Part shown: positions 53,439-63,245 of the stretch, piece after piece
Numbering within the stretch: position 1 is the first letter of the stretch
How the letters are laid out: each line of letters begins with the position of its first letter
Assembly: GCF_000739615.1 (NCBI RefSeq)
Contig: NZ_BATP01000034.1
Location: 1 to 64,000, forward strand
Reading direction: 5' to 3'
Source of the DNA: Haloferula sp. BvORR071
Lineage (GTDB): Bacteria > Verrucomicrobiota > Verrucomicrobiia > Verrucomicrobiales > Akkermansiaceae
DNA length: 64,000 nt
Notes under the pieces: generated by a model
The model's input: the letters and a program-made list of their open reading frames with translations, nothing else
What the model was told of the DNA's origin: nothing
Database searches by the model: none
Program-made: the position numbers and the translations under genes

Positions 53439-53451
53439 TTGCATAATGCAA
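53439..53451. promoter_or_regulatory. Palindrome upstream of the two-component operon
   Basis: TTGCATAATGCAA is a perfect 13-bp palindrome about a central A, with related TTTGCAA and TTTTGCA sequences within the next 40 bp. It lies about 155 bp upstream of the NtrC-type gene in an otherwise gene-free 366-bp stretch, and may be a regulator site. Confidence 0.35.
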
Positions 53452-53606
53452 TTTGCAACCACCCCTTCCCAGCAGTAGCATTTTGCACGCCTATTTCTCC
53501 CCGCAGAATCCCGGTATCGCCGCATAATGGTCTGATTTTCAGTGGCCCAAGATCCTCGGGCTGCGCGGCATGGGGATTGTTAGGAGGGAAGCGCCAACCC
53601 TCAGTC

Positions 53607-54977
53607 ATGGACATCCTCATTGTAGACGACGAACAGTCGATCCGACTTACCACCTCCCTTGCTCTGGAATCGGAGGGCCATTATGTCGAAACCGCTGAGG
53701 ACAGCGTTTCCGCGATAAAGCGCCTGAAGGAAGAGGATTTCAATTTGGTCTTCCTCGACCTGAGGCTGGGTGATGAGGACGGGCTGAAGGTGCTGCAGGA
53801 AATCCTGAAGCAGAACCCCCGGCAACTGGTCACGATCTTCACTGCCCATGCTTCGGTCTCGACCGCCGTCAAGGCGACCCAGTTGGGCGCTTTCGATTAC
53901 CTCGAGAAGCCCTTCACGCCGGACCAACTCCGCGCGATCCTCGCCAAGGCCCACAAGGCGATGCAGACGCAAGTCGAGGTCGTGCGCCTCCAAGAGACGG
54001 TGCAAGAGCTCAAGAGTGAGGTGAAGACCAGTTCTCCGCCACTCCAGTTCAAGTCCGAGGACGAGCGCACCCAGCTTGAGCTGGAGACCCTCTTCCGTGC
54101 CGCGGCCTCCCCAGCCTCGGTCCTGATTCTTGGGGAAAGCGGCACGGGCAAGAGCGTGATCGCCAAGGAGGTCCACGACCGCAGCCACCTGCGCGACAAG
54201 CCCTTCGTCACCGTCAGCTGTCCGAGCCTCTCCAAGGAATTGCTGGAGAGCGTCCTCTTCGGCCACGTCAAAGGCTCCTTCACCGGCGCGATCAAGGACA
54301 CTTGGGGCAAGGTCCACGCGGCGGAAGGCGGCACCCTTTTCCTCGACGAGATCGGTGAGCTGCCGATGGAGATTCAGCCCAAGCTGCTGCGCCTGCTACA
54401 GGAGCGCGAGTACGAGCGCCTCGGCGAGAACAAGGTCCGCGAAAGCAATGTCCGCATCATCGCTGCGACCAACCGCGACCTTGCCGCCAACGTCGCCGCC
54501 CGCACCTTCCGCGAGGACCTTTTCTACCGTCTGAACGTCATCAGCGTGACCGTCCCGCCGCTGCGCGAGCGCCGCTCGGATCTGGTCCGCTTTGCGAATG
54601 ACTACCTGTCCTTCTTCAGCTCGCAGATGGGCCGCAAGATCGAAGGCTTCTCCGAGACCGGCCGTCAGGCGCTGCTGCGCCACTCTTGGCCGGGCAACCT
54701 GCGCGAACTCCGCAACGCCATCGAGCGCGCCGCCATCCTAGCCCGCGGCTTGAAGATCGAGGCGGAAGACCTTCCTATCCCGGTCGCGGCGGAGGTTCCC
54801 GCCGTCGCCGGTGCCGCCAACCCAGTGATCGGAGGCGAATACAGCATCGATCACATTGAGCAGACTCACCTCCGCGAGGTGCTGCGCTGGGCGCCCACTC
54901 TCCAGGACGCCGCCGCGATCCTCGGCATCGACAAAGCCACTCTTTATCGCAAGCGCAAACGTTTCGGTATGGACTAA
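53607..54977 (+). CDS. NtrC-family sigma-54-dependent response regulator
   Basis: A 456-aa three-domain regulator. The receiver domain (1-115) has Asp7/Asp8, phosphoacceptor Asp51 and Lys101. The AAA+ domain (about 150-375) has Walker A GESGTGKS at 176-183, GSFTGA at 223-228 (the sigma-54-contacting loop, with Ser in place of the usual Ala), Walker B LFLDE, and the sensor NVRIIAATNRDL. A Fis-type HTH ends the protein (LQDAAAILGIDKATLYRKRK). ATG 53607 (MDILIVDDEQS) is the canonical start. It is first in an operon with a histidine kinase (18 bp) and a REC-TPR protein. Confidence 0.95.
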   Translation: MDILIVDDEQSIRLTTSLALESEGHYVETAEDSVSAIKRLKEEDFNLVFLDLRLGDEDGLKVLQEILKQNPRQLVTIFTAHASVSTAVKATQLGAFDYLEKPFTPDQLRAILAKAHKAMQTQVEVVRLQETVQELKSEVKTSSPPLQFKSEDERTQLELETLFRAAASPASVLILGESGTGKSVIAKEVHDRSHLRDKPFVTVSCPSLSKELLESVLFGHVKGSFTGAIKDTWGKVHAAEGGTLFLDEIGELPMEIQPKLLRLLQEREYERLGENKVRESNVRIIAATNRDLAANVAARTFREDLFYRLNVISVTVPPLRERRSDLVRFANDYLSFFSSQMGRKIEGFSETGRQALLRHSWPGNLRELRNAIERAAILARGLKIEAEDLPIPVAAEVPAVAGAANPVIGGEYSIDHIEQTHLREVLRWAPTLQDAAAILGIDKATLYRKRKRFGMD

Positions 54978-54995
54978 GCCTCCCTTACAATCTGA

Positions 54996-56813
54996 ATGTT
55001 ACGAACCCGGCTGTTCTACGGTCTCGTGACCTTGATCCTCCTTCTGTGGGGAGTCGGGGCAGCCGCGCTTGTCCTCGTGCGGGAGGCCAATCGCAACTAC
55101 GAGCGCAGCCTGGAGGCGAACTACCCGGGGATCAAAACCGCCCGGAATTTCCAGAGCCTCACCGCGGCGATCAATGCCCACTACCTGCCGGCACTCGCCT
55201 CCGATCCACCGTATGAGACTCCTGAGTCGACCGTCTTCGTCTTCAACCAAGGCCAGTTGACGACCAGTTTGGACCTGCTGGAGGGCATCAATCAGCAGGA
55301 CGAGGTGTGGGCGGAAGTGGTGGGCCGCCTCAAGCAGTCGCTGATGGGGTACTTCGAGGACTATGACCGCTTGCTCGGCCGTGGAAGCGGCGTGAAGACC
55401 CGTGCGGAAGCGGACAAGTTCCTCGCCACTATGAACCGGCGCTCGCTGGACATCGCGCAGAACTCGGAGGCGGTGTTCCTGCTCGCCGAGCAACGCATGA
55501 AGGCCAGTGTGGTCGCCCAAGCGAAGTCGGCGAATAACACCCTCTTCGTGGTGGTCTTGGTGCTGGTGGGCACCGCCATTGCGGTCTTCATCTACTTCCA
55601 GCTCGTCCGCCACCTCGTGGATCCCGTGGTGGGCCTACAGCGCTCGATCGATGAGATCCGCAAGGGCAACTTCGAGCTGACCCTGCCGGAGCCCGGCAAT
55701 GACAGCGAGTTCCGCGGCGTGGCTGCCGCTTTCAACGACATGGCGGCCGAGCTCCGCCTGCGTCGTGGCGAGACGGAGGAGCGCGTGATGCGCACCAACC
55801 TGGTGAACCGTGCGATTTTGGAAGCCATCCCTTCGCCGGTCTTCGTCCTCGGAGATGACGGCCGGATTCTCCAGATCAACCCCGCGGCGGAGGTCCTGAC
55901 CGAAGACCTCGGCGTGGCCAACCGCCTGCCGGCGAAAATCCAGCGCATCCTGGACGAGTCCGCGGACTCGGAGTCCAACCACCTGCCGGATGATCCTCGC
56001 GAGGCGCTGCTCTTCCGCATCGGCGAGAAGGAATATTTCTATTTGCCGCGCATCTTCCGCTTCACCTCGGAGGATGGCGTCCACTCCGGCCGTGCGGTGC
56101 TGCTCCACAATGTCACCCGCATCCGCTGGCTGGATGACATGAAGACCAATCTGCTCTCGACTGTCAGCCACGAGATCAAGACCCCGCTGACCGGCATCCG
56201 CATGGTCCTGCACCTTCTGTTAGAGGAGCGCTCGGGCAAGCTCTCGCCGATCCAGAAGACCATGGTCTCCTCCGCCAATGACGACTGCGAGCGGCTGCTG
56301 GCGACCCTCAATTCCCTGCTCGACCTTTCCCGCGCGGAAAGCGGCACCACCCACCTCGAGCGGGTACCGGTTGGCCTAACAGAAGCCTTGAAGCGCTCGG
56401 AGCGTCTCTTCACGCCGAAGGCCTCCGACCGCCACGTGAACATCCGGGTGGAAAGCAACGGCCACCTGCCGGACGTCAGCGCAGACCCCTTGAGGCTGGA
56501 CGAGGTGATCAACAACCTCGTCTCCAATGCGATCAAGCACAGCCCGGACGGCGGCACGGTGATCCTGCGCACCAGCCAGCCGGACGCCGATCACATGCGC
56601 GTCTCCGTGATCGACGAGGGCCCCGGCGTGCCGGAGAGCGCGCAGAATCGGATTTTCGAGCGCTTCTTCCGCGCTCCCGGACAAGAAAACGACGGAGTGG
56701 GGCTCGGCCTCTTCATCTGCCGTGAAATCATGCGCGCACACGAAGGCCGCATCGGCCTGCGCGAGCGCACCGCCGACCAGACTGAATTCTTCATCGATGT
56801 ACCCATTGCCTGA
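54996..56813 (+). CDS. Sensor histidine kinase (TM-HAMP-PAS-HisKA-HATPase)
   Basis: A 605-aa membrane sensor. TM helix 1 is about 5-28, followed by a helical periplasmic domain (about 30-180), TM helix 2 (about 182-204), HAMP (205-258) and a PAS-like segment (270-370). The HisKA motif STVSHEIKTPLTGIRM has phospho-acceptor His392. HATPase follows with N-box NLVSNAIKHSPDGG, G1 DEGPGVP and GVGLGLFICREI. The layout resembles KinB-type kinases paired with NtrC-like regulators. It begins 18 bp after the NtrC gene and overlaps the next gene by 17 bp, so all three should be co-expressed. Confidence 0.94.
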   Translation: MLRTRLFYGLVTLILLLWGVGAAALVLVREANRNYERSLEANYPGIKTARNFQSLTAAINAHYLPALASDPPYETPESTVFVFNQGQLTTSLDLLEGINQQDEVWAEVVGRLKQSLMGYFEDYDRLLGRGSGVKTRAEADKFLATMNRRSLDIAQNSEAVFLLAEQRMKASVVAQAKSANNTLFVVVLVLVGTAIAVFIYFQLVRHLVDPVVGLQRSIDEIRKGNFELTLPEPGNDSEFRGVAAAFNDMAAELRLRRGETEERVMRTNLVNRAILEAIPSPVFVLGDDGRILQINPAAEVLTEDLGVANRLPAKIQRILDESADSESNHLPDDPREALLFRIGEKEYFYLPRIFRFTSEDGVHSGRAVLLHNVTRIRWLDDMKTNLLSTVSHEIKTPLTGIRMVLHLLLEERSGKLSPIQKTMVSSANDDCERLLATLNSLLDLSRAESGTTHLERVPVGLTEALKRSERLFTPKASDRHVNIRVESNGHLPDVSADPLRLDEVINNLVSNAIKHSPDGGTVILRTSQPDADHMRVSVIDEGPGVPESAQNRIFERFFRAPGQENDGVGLGLFICREIMRAHEGRIGLRERTADQTEFFIDVPIA

Positions 56814-57411
56814 CAGCAAAACGGCTGCCGGGCCGGGTGCCCGTTACAAGGTCCTCGTCGTCGATGACGAGCCGACCTTGCGGCTCGGCTTCTCCTACGC
56901 CCTCTCCGATCACGATACGGACACCGCGGCGAACGGCACCGAGGCCCTCCACAAGCTCAACGCCGAGGACTACGACATCGTGATCCTCGACCTCCGCATG
57001 CCGGATATCGACGGCCTGCGGGTGATCGAATCGCTCCGCCGCCATGGCAATCTCCTGCCGATCGTGCTCTGCAGCGCGGCGATCACGCCCTCGGCGGCAC
57101 TGCGCGCGATCACCGGCCACGTGGTGGACTTCCTCCTCAAGCCGGTCCAGCCGGCGGAGCTGCGGGGTGTGGTGAAGCACGTCCTGGCCCCCGGCGAGAG
57201 CCTCTTCTCCCAAGCCATGGCCCTCGCCCGTCTCGGCCGCTACGAGGAAGCGATCATCAAGCTCCAGCAGGCCGATGGTACCGAGCCCCAGATCCAGGCC
57301 TGGCTGGGAATCCTGCGCGCCATCCGCGGCGGCAGCCTGGAAGGGGAGGCCGCCGCCTTCAGCAAGCTGGAGCGCCAAGGCTTGAGCGATCTGGCCTACC
57401 GGGCGGAGTAG
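56797..57411 (+). CDS. Response regulator receiver with C-terminal TPR-like helices
   Basis: A 204-aa protein. The receiver domain (about 18-130) has Asp23/Asp24, phosphoacceptor Asp65 (ILDLRMPD) and Lys114 (FLLKP). The remaining ~70 residues are helical (LFSQAMALARLGRYEEAIIKL) and resemble a TPR pair rather than a DNA-binding output, so it may act through protein contacts. ATG 56797 lies inside the kinase gene end (17-bp overlap), giving translational coupling. It may be a phosphate sink or a second output of the same kinase. Confidence 0.88.
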   Translation: MYPLPDSKTAAGPGARYKVLVVDDEPTLRLGFSYALSDHDTDTAANGTEALHKLNAEDYDIVILDLRMPDIDGLRVIESLRRHGNLLPIVLCSAAITPSAALRAITGHVVDFLLKPVQPAELRGVVKHVLAPGESLFSQAMALARLGRYEEAIIKLQQADGTEPQIQAWLGILRAIRGGSLEGEAAAFSKLERQGLSDLAYRAE

Positions 57412-57961
57412 CGGAATGGCGGCGCCATGCCGGCTGGGGAAATCCGCCCCGAAAGGAAATGTCGGGTTTGCGCCGTGGACCTCCGCGCCCGCCAAACTCC
57501 CTCATTCCCAATACCCCTTCATACTGCCTAAAAATTTTACCCCGCCATCCTCGCGGACTTTGTGGGATTTGGCGGATTCCGGGTAGTTTCCCGCCCTAAC
57601 TTTTTAGGATTTTGCGCCCGCCCGGAGTAGTGAAAAGGCAAGCACTAGAAGCGGCAAAGAATTCGGCACGCTAGAGGAGGGTGGGGGAGCGACGCCCCGA
57701 ATTCTGCGTACTTTCACGATCCCCTCATTTTTCAAGCGTTCGGGGATTCGCAATCGCTTGTCAAGATTGCGTGACGAGAACTTCACACACCCCATACCAC
57801 TACATGTTGTATTGTTAATAATTTGTGGATACAATATGGACAGAATCGGCTTGAGCCTTGCTCTCCATTCAGGCAGCATCTTCCACGCTGTGCCCACGGC
57901 GCCCGCCGCCACCGGCGGGCCCGGAAACCACCCTGAATCCTTTCCAAGTCGCCTTCCCCAA
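57412..57961. other. Intergenic region upstream of nrdB, no gene seen
   Basis: About 550 bp. Structures noted: inverted 9-bp arms AGAATTCGG/CCGAATTCT at 57658-57705, and an AT-rich tract at about 57797-57838 with CACTACATGTTGTATTG and TTTGTGGATACAATATGG that could be NrdR boxes or the nrdB promoter. The open frames that cross the region lack coding character; the in-frame extension before the nrdB ATG is not conserved-looking. Confidence 0.45.
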
Positions 57962-59050
<1,089 letters not shown>

Positions 59051-59062
59051 AGCCCAGCGTTT

Positions 59063-59098
59063 GTGCCGGGTGATCGGTGATCAGTGATCGGTGGAAGA
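59063..59098 (+). repeat. Left inverted repeat of the four-helix-bundle element
   Basis: A 36-nt arm ending 17 bp before the ATG at 59115. It contains three tandem TGATCRG heptamers (TGATCGGTGATCAGTGATCG) and is complementary to 59490-59525 at 35 of 36 positions, with 28 consecutive perfect matches. Confidence 0.85.
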
Positions 59099-59114
59099 GT
59101 TTAGGGAAGAAAAC

Positions 59115-59507
59115 ATGTCGGAAATCAGCACATTTGAAGACTTGGACGTCTGGAAGCTTGGCTGCCAGCTCGCGGTCGATGTGTGCGTGGCCACGGCAGA
59201 TTCAAAGGACTACGCGCTGAAAGACCAAATGCAGCGCGCAGCCATCTCCATTCCATCGAACATCGCTGAAGGAGCCGAGCGCGACAGCACTCCAGACTTC
59301 ATCAAATTCCTCCGCTACAGCAAAGGCTCCTGCGGCGAACTCCGCACCCAGCTCTACATCGCCGAACGTGTCCGCCAAAAGCTCAGCCAACCATCGCTCG
59401 GCGGCTCTCGCGAAATGATTTCCGAAACTCGGAAGATTTCCAAAATGCTCCAAGGACTCATCAATTCCCTGAGACGTCGTCTCAACGATTCTTCCACCGA
59501 TCACTGA
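59115..59507 (+). CDS. Four-helix-bundle protein (S23/IVS-encoded, Avd-like family)
   Basis: A 130-aa helical protein of the family encoded by 23S rRNA intervening sequences and related to Avd of diversity-generating retroelements. Markers are FEDLDVWKLGCQLAVDVC, YALKDQMQRAAISIPSNIAE and EGAERDSTPDFIKFLRYSKG, followed by amphipathic helices. The ATG at 59115 after GGGAAGAAAAC is preferred. The stop codon lies inside the right inverted-repeat arm, so the last four codons belong to the repeat. It sits between nrdB and nrdA but has no known link to nucleotide reduction. No reverse transcriptase or rRNA is near. Confidence 0.9.
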   Translation: MSEISTFEDLDVWKLGCQLAVDVCVATADSKDYALKDQMQRAAISIPSNIAEGAERDSTPDFIKFLRYSKGSCGELRTQLYIAERVRQKLSQPSLGGSREMISETRKISKMLQGLINSLRRRLNDSSTDH

Positions 59508-59525
59508 TCACCGATCACTCGGCAC
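59490..59525 (-). repeat. Right inverted repeat of the four-helix-bundle element
   Basis: Complement of 59063-59098 with one mismatch; it includes CACCGATCACTGATCACC and the stop codon of the four-helix-bundle gene. It ends 81 bp before the nrdA ATG. Confidence 0.85.
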
Positions 59526-59606
59526 CAAGTCTTTTCCTCTGCTTCCACACACCGCCCGTCGCCAAACAAAAACCTCCCGCCTTTTCCTCACCCACTCACA
59601 CTTGCC

Positions 59607-62600
59607 ATGTACCGCGCCGTTAATCCCGACGAAGACTACCTGCTGAAGCAAGTCATCACCGACCGCTTCACCCTCCCTGTTTCTGACCGCGCCTACTCGT
59701 GGCGCGAGGTCCTGCCGACCGACAAGCGCAAGCCCATCACGGACATCATCGTGACCCGCGGCAATGCGGACACGCATTTCTCCCTCGAAGACGTCGCCGA
59801 TGCGATTGGGGAATCGCTCGCTGACCTCCTCGTCTCGCGCCAGCAGGACGAAACCTCCATCTTCTCGGACGTCAACCGCAAGTTCGTCTCGGATGTCGCC
59901 CACGCGGTGGCGAATTCCCTGACCAAGTCGCTCGATGAAGGCGGCCGTTTGCGCCTTTCCGAGGCCGACCTATATTTGCTCATCGAAAAGGCACTCCTTG
60001 AAAACGAAGCGTACGACGTCGCCAAGTCCCTCGCTTTCCGTCGCTCGATGGAAAAGACCGGGGCCGTTGACGTCCACGCCGGCCCGCACGCCCTGCCGGT
60101 TCGCCTGATCCGCCGCAGCGGCAATGTCGTGCCTTGGTCCGAGACCAAGATCGAGATCGCCGTCCGCAAGGCCTTCCTCACCATCAAGGAAAACCCCGAG
60201 TCGGCGGTGGACATCGCCAAGGCCGTCACCGAGCGCATCCGCCGCGGCGACCAGTCCTTCGTCCACATCGAGGACGTCCAGGACATGGTCCAGGAGGAGC
60301 TGATGCGCCAGGGCAAGTTCAAGGCCGCCGAGCACTACATCTTGTATCGCGCCCAGCGCGCCCGCCTCCGCATCGAGCAGGAGGAGAGTGCGGAAGACCC
60401 GAACCAGGAGTTCATGGTCACCGTCACCACCGATGACGGCAAGGCCTCCTTCTGGGATGGCACCGAGCTCAAGAAGCGCATCGCCTACGCCTCCACCGGC
60501 CTCGACCTCTGCCTGCCGGAAGCTGAGATCGAGCGCGAGCTGCGCCGCTCCGTCGGCTCGGAAATCTCCGAGAAGGACCTCAAGAACACCATCATCCTCA
60601 ACGCCAAGGCGCTGATCGAAAAGGACGCCGACTTCGCGAAGTTCGCCGGCCGCATCCTCCTCTCCTACATCTACGAGGAAGTCCTCGACTGGAGCATCTC
60701 ACGCGATGGCATCCACAAGCTCAAGCAGGCCCACAAGCTCGCTTTCAAGAGCTACCTCAAGCACGGCGTCGCCATCAAACGCCTCAGCCCGGAGCTGCTC
60801 GACATCTACGACCTCGACAAGCTCTCCGAGGCCTTCGACCCCACCGCCGACCTCGACTTCGACTACCTCGGCATCCAGACGATGTATGACCGCTACCTCG
60901 TCGTCGATAAGACCGGCTCCAAGCCGAAGCGCATCGAGACCCCGCAGTTCTTCTGGATGCGCGTGGCGATGGGCCTCTTCAAGCGCGAGGAAAAGGACCG
61001 CGAGAGCTGGGTCATCCGCCTCTACAATCTCTACAAGGGCCGCCGCTTCTGCTCCTCCACGCCCACGCTCTTCAATTCCGGCACGCTGCACAGCCAGCTC
61101 TCCTCCTGCTACCTCTACAAGGTGGATGACTCCATCGAGAGCATCATGATCCGCGGCATCGCGGAGAATGCCTTCCTCAGCAAGTGGGCTGGCGGCCTCG
61201 GTGGCTCCTGGACCGCGGTGCGCGGCACCGGCGGCTACATCCAGGGCACCAATGGCGAGTCGCAGGGCATCATCCCCTTCCTCAAGCTGCACAATGACCA
61301 GCTCGTCGCCGTTAATCAGGGCGGCAAGCGCCGCGGCTCCGGCTGCGCCTATCTCGAGACCTGGCACAACGACATCGAGGACTTCCTCGAGCTCCGCAAG
61401 AACGTGGGCGACGAGCGCCGCCGCTGCCACGACATGAACACCGCGAACTGGGTTCCGGACCTGTTCATGAAGCGCATGGAAGAACGCGGCGTCTGGACCC
61501 TCTTCCGCTCGAACGAGGTACCGGACCTGCACGACCTCTACGGCAAGGCCTTCGAACAACGCTACACCGAGTACGAGAAGCTGGCCGCGGAAGGCAAGAT
61601 CTGGTCCCGCCAGCTCCCGGCGATCGAGCTGTGGAAGACCATGCTCAAGACCATCTTCGAGACCGGTCACCCCTGGATCACCTTCAAGGATCCCTGCAAC
61701 GTCCGCTCGCCGCAGGACCACTGCGGGGTCATCCACTCCAGCAACCTCTGCACCGAGATCACCCTCAATACCTCCGATGAAGAGACCGCGGTCTGCAACC
61801 TCGGCTCGGTGATCCTCGATACCCACGTGACCCGCGATGGCGCGCTCGACCACGAGATGCTCAAGGAGACCATCACCGTCGCCGTCCGGGCCTTGGACAA
61901 TGTCATCGACATCAACTACTACCCGACGCCCGCCGCCAAGACCGCCAACAGCCGCCACCGGCCGATCGGCCTCGGCGTGATGGGCCTGCAGAATGCCCTC
62001 TACAAGCGCGGCCTCGCCTTCGCCTCGGATGCCGCGGTGGAGTTCAATGACGAGTTCATGGAGGCCATCGCCTACTATGCCTATAGTGCTTCCAGCGACC
62101 TCGCCGCGGAAGCCGGCACCTACTCCAGCTACAAGGGCTCGAAGTGGGACCGCGGGCTGCTGCCGCAGGACACCGTCGACCTCCTCGAAGACGAGCGCGG
62201 CCGCAAGATCGATGTGCCGCGCGGCGGCAAGATGGATTGGTCGGTCGTCCGCGAGAAGATCAAGAAGCACGGCATGCGCAACTCGAACGTCCTGGCCATC
62301 GCCCCGACCGCCACGATCTCGAACATCATGGGCACCACGCCCTGCATCGAGCCGAACTACAAGAACCTTTACGTGAAGAGCAACCTCGGCGGTGAGTTCA
62401 TCATCCTGAACTCCGAGCTGGTGAAGGACCTCAAGAAGGTCGGCCTCTGGAACCAGGAGATGGTGGACGAGCTCAAGTACTTCAAGGGCGAGCTCGAGGA
62501 CATCGACAGCATCCCCGCGGCCATCAAGCACAAGCACAAGACGGTCTTCAGCATCGAGCACGAATACATCATCGATGCCGCCGCCCGCCGTCAAAAGTGG

Positions 62601-62894
62601 ATCGACCAGAGCCAGAGCGTGAACCTCTTCCTGGCCACCCCGGACCTCAAGACCCTCTCCCACATGTATCGCCGTGCCTGGGACAAGGGCCTCAAGACCA
62701 CCTACTACCTCCGCACCCTGCAGGCGAACGACAGCGAGTCCTTCACCGGCAAGGTCACCAAGGAGATCCGCGGCCTCATGGCCCGGGATGGCGGCGTCAG
62801 CCCCGAGGAAAAGCCCACCTACACCGCCGAGCAGAAGATGGAGTGCTCCATCGACGCCATGATGAATGGCGGGACGTGTGAGGCGTGTCAGTGA
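59607..62894 (+). CDS. nrdA: Ribonucleoside-diphosphate reductase alpha subunit
   Basis: A 1095-aa class I R1 protein. Its long N-terminus holds tandem ATP-cone-type regulatory regions: about 45-150, 165-260 (VRLIRRSGNVVPWSETKIE) and 270-365 (DGTELKKRIAYASTGLD). Catalytic residues visible are Cys501 (LSSCYLYK), Asn713/Cys715/Glu717 in SNLCTEI, PTATISNIMGTTPCIEPNY in the phosphate site, and Cys1091/Cys1094 of the C-terminal CEAC redox pair. Three ATP-cones and the length recall the Chlamydia enzyme, matching the class Ic-like NrdB. It is separated from nrdB by the inverted-repeat element, whose RNA stem would lie in any nrdB-nrdA transcript. Confidence 0.95.
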   Translation: MYRAVNPDEDYLLKQVITDRFTLPVSDRAYSWREVLPTDKRKPITDIIVTRGNADTHFSLEDVADAIGESLADLLVSRQQDETSIFSDVNRKFVSDVAHAVANSLTKSLDEGGRLRLSEADLYLLIEKALLENEAYDVAKSLAFRRSMEKTGAVDVHAGPHALPVRLIRRSGNVVPWSETKIEIAVRKAFLTIKENPESAVDIAKAVTERIRRGDQSFVHIEDVQDMVQEELMRQGKFKAAEHYILYRAQRARLRIEQEESAEDPNQEFMVTVTTDDGKASFWDGTELKKRIAYASTGLDLCLPEAEIERELRRSVGSEISEKDLKNTIILNAKALIEKDADFAKFAGRILLSYIYEEVLDWSISRDGIHKLKQAHKLAFKSYLKHGVAIKRLSPELLDIYDLDKLSEAFDPTADLDFDYLGIQTMYDRYLVVDKTGSKPKRIETPQFFWMRVAMGLFKREEKDRESWVIRLYNLYKGRRFCSSTPTLFNSGTLHSQLSSCYLYKVDDSIESIMIRGIAENAFLSKWAGGLGGSWTAVRGTGGYIQGTNGESQGIIPFLKLHNDQLVAVNQGGKRRGSGCAYLETWHNDIEDFLELRKNVGDERRRCHDMNTANWVPDLFMKRMEERGVWTLFRSNEVPDLHDLYGKAFEQRYTEYEKLAAEGKIWSRQLPAIELWKTMLKTIFETGHPWITFKDPCNVRSPQDHCGVIHSSNLCTEITLNTSDEETAVCNLGSVILDTHVTRDGALDHEMLKETITVAVRALDNVIDINYYPTPAAKTANSRHRPIGLGVMGLQNALYKRGLAFASDAAVEFNDEFMEAIAYYAYSASSDLAAEAGTYSSYKGSKWDRGLLPQDTVDLLEDERGRKIDVPRGGKMDWSVVREKIKKHGMRNSNVLAIAPTATISNIMGTTPCIEPNYKNLYVKSNLGGEFIILNSELVKDLKKVGLWNQEMVDELKYFKGELEDIDSIPAAIKHKHKTVFSIEHEYIIDAAARRQKWIDQSQSVNLFLATPDLKTLSHMYRRAWDKGLKTTYYLRTLQANDSESFTGKVTKEIRGLMARDGGVSPEEKPTYTAEQKMECSIDAMMNGGTCEACQ

Positions 62895-62905
62895 AGAACT
62901 TCAGG

Positions 62906-62930
62906 GCGGGCGGCGGAAACGTCGCCCGCT
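62906..62930 (+). terminator. Hairpin after nrdA, probable terminator
   Basis: GCGGGCGGCG pairs with CGTCGCCCGC (one G-T pair) with a GAAA loop, 12 bp after the nrdA stop. Only a short T stretch follows, so it may also act as an mRNA-stabilising stem. Confidence 0.55.
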
Positions 62931-63210
62931 TCGCCGGTTGACGATTTCGGCGCACGGAACATCTTCAGGGCGATTGAAAACGAATCCTCCATCCCCGAAG
63001 TTAGCTGCGATCAACAGCGCGCTTTCGAGGATGCCGATCAAGCCATTGCCGGTGGAAAAGGTTCTAGCCCAAGTGATCCAGCACCTTTCGGAGTCGAAAT
63101 CCGAAATCTTGAGAAGCGGACGAGGTGGTAAGAGATAATAGGAGCGTTGAATTCTAATAGCGACTGAGCCAAACAGCCTCGCCATCAAAAAGCTTTTGCC
63201 ATTTCCCTAG

Positions 63211-63244
63211 TTGACAGCTTTCTCATTAACTGTTCAAAAGAACA
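63211..63244 (+). promoter_or_regulatory. Promoter and operator candidate of the methyltransferase gene
   Basis: A consensus -35 TTGACA at 63211-63216 is followed 14 bp later by TGTTCAAAAGAACA (63231-63244), a perfect inverted repeat of 5-bp arms ending one base before the ATG. No convincing -10 is seen except within this repeat. A repressor or a controller protein binding there would block transcription or translation initiation, as is common for restriction-modification genes. Confidence 0.4.
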
Positions 63245-63245
63245 A

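Larger units (their letters stand above)
59063..59525. mobile_element. IVS-like element: four-helix-bundle gene bracketed by inverted repeats
   Basis: A 463-bp unit between nrdB and nrdA consisting of a 36-nt left arm, one gene and the complementary right arm. In RNA the arms would form a 36-bp stem closing a loop that holds the gene, like intervening sequences found in some 23S rRNAs that encode the same protein family. No target-site duplication is obvious. Mobility or RNA processing is inferred from structure only. Confidence 0.5.
62895..63245. other. Intergenic region between nrdA and the methyltransferase
   Basis: About 350 bp with no supported gene. It contains the nrdA hairpin at its start and, at the end, TTGACA (63211-63216) and an inverted repeat before the methyltransferase. 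Overlapping frames of 90-95 codons on both strands have no recognisable protein content. The short frame from 63031 to 63138 (MPIKPLPVEKVLAQ start) reads smoothly but is too weak to call. Confidence 0.4.

Noticed and set aside
57797..57838. Definite NrdR boxes upstream of nrdB
   Set aside because: The AT-rich tract has partly palindromic sequences, but they fit the NrdR consensus only loosely; kept as a remark in the intergenic entry.
60699..62663. 654-codon minus-strand frame opposite nrdA
   Set aside because: Antisense shadow of a strongly conserved gene; Val/Leu/Glu/Asp-rich composition and no domain.
62901..63188. 95-codon minus-strand frame after nrdA
   Set aside because: Overlaps the nrdA hairpin, has no recognisable family, and competes with an equally weak + strand frame.
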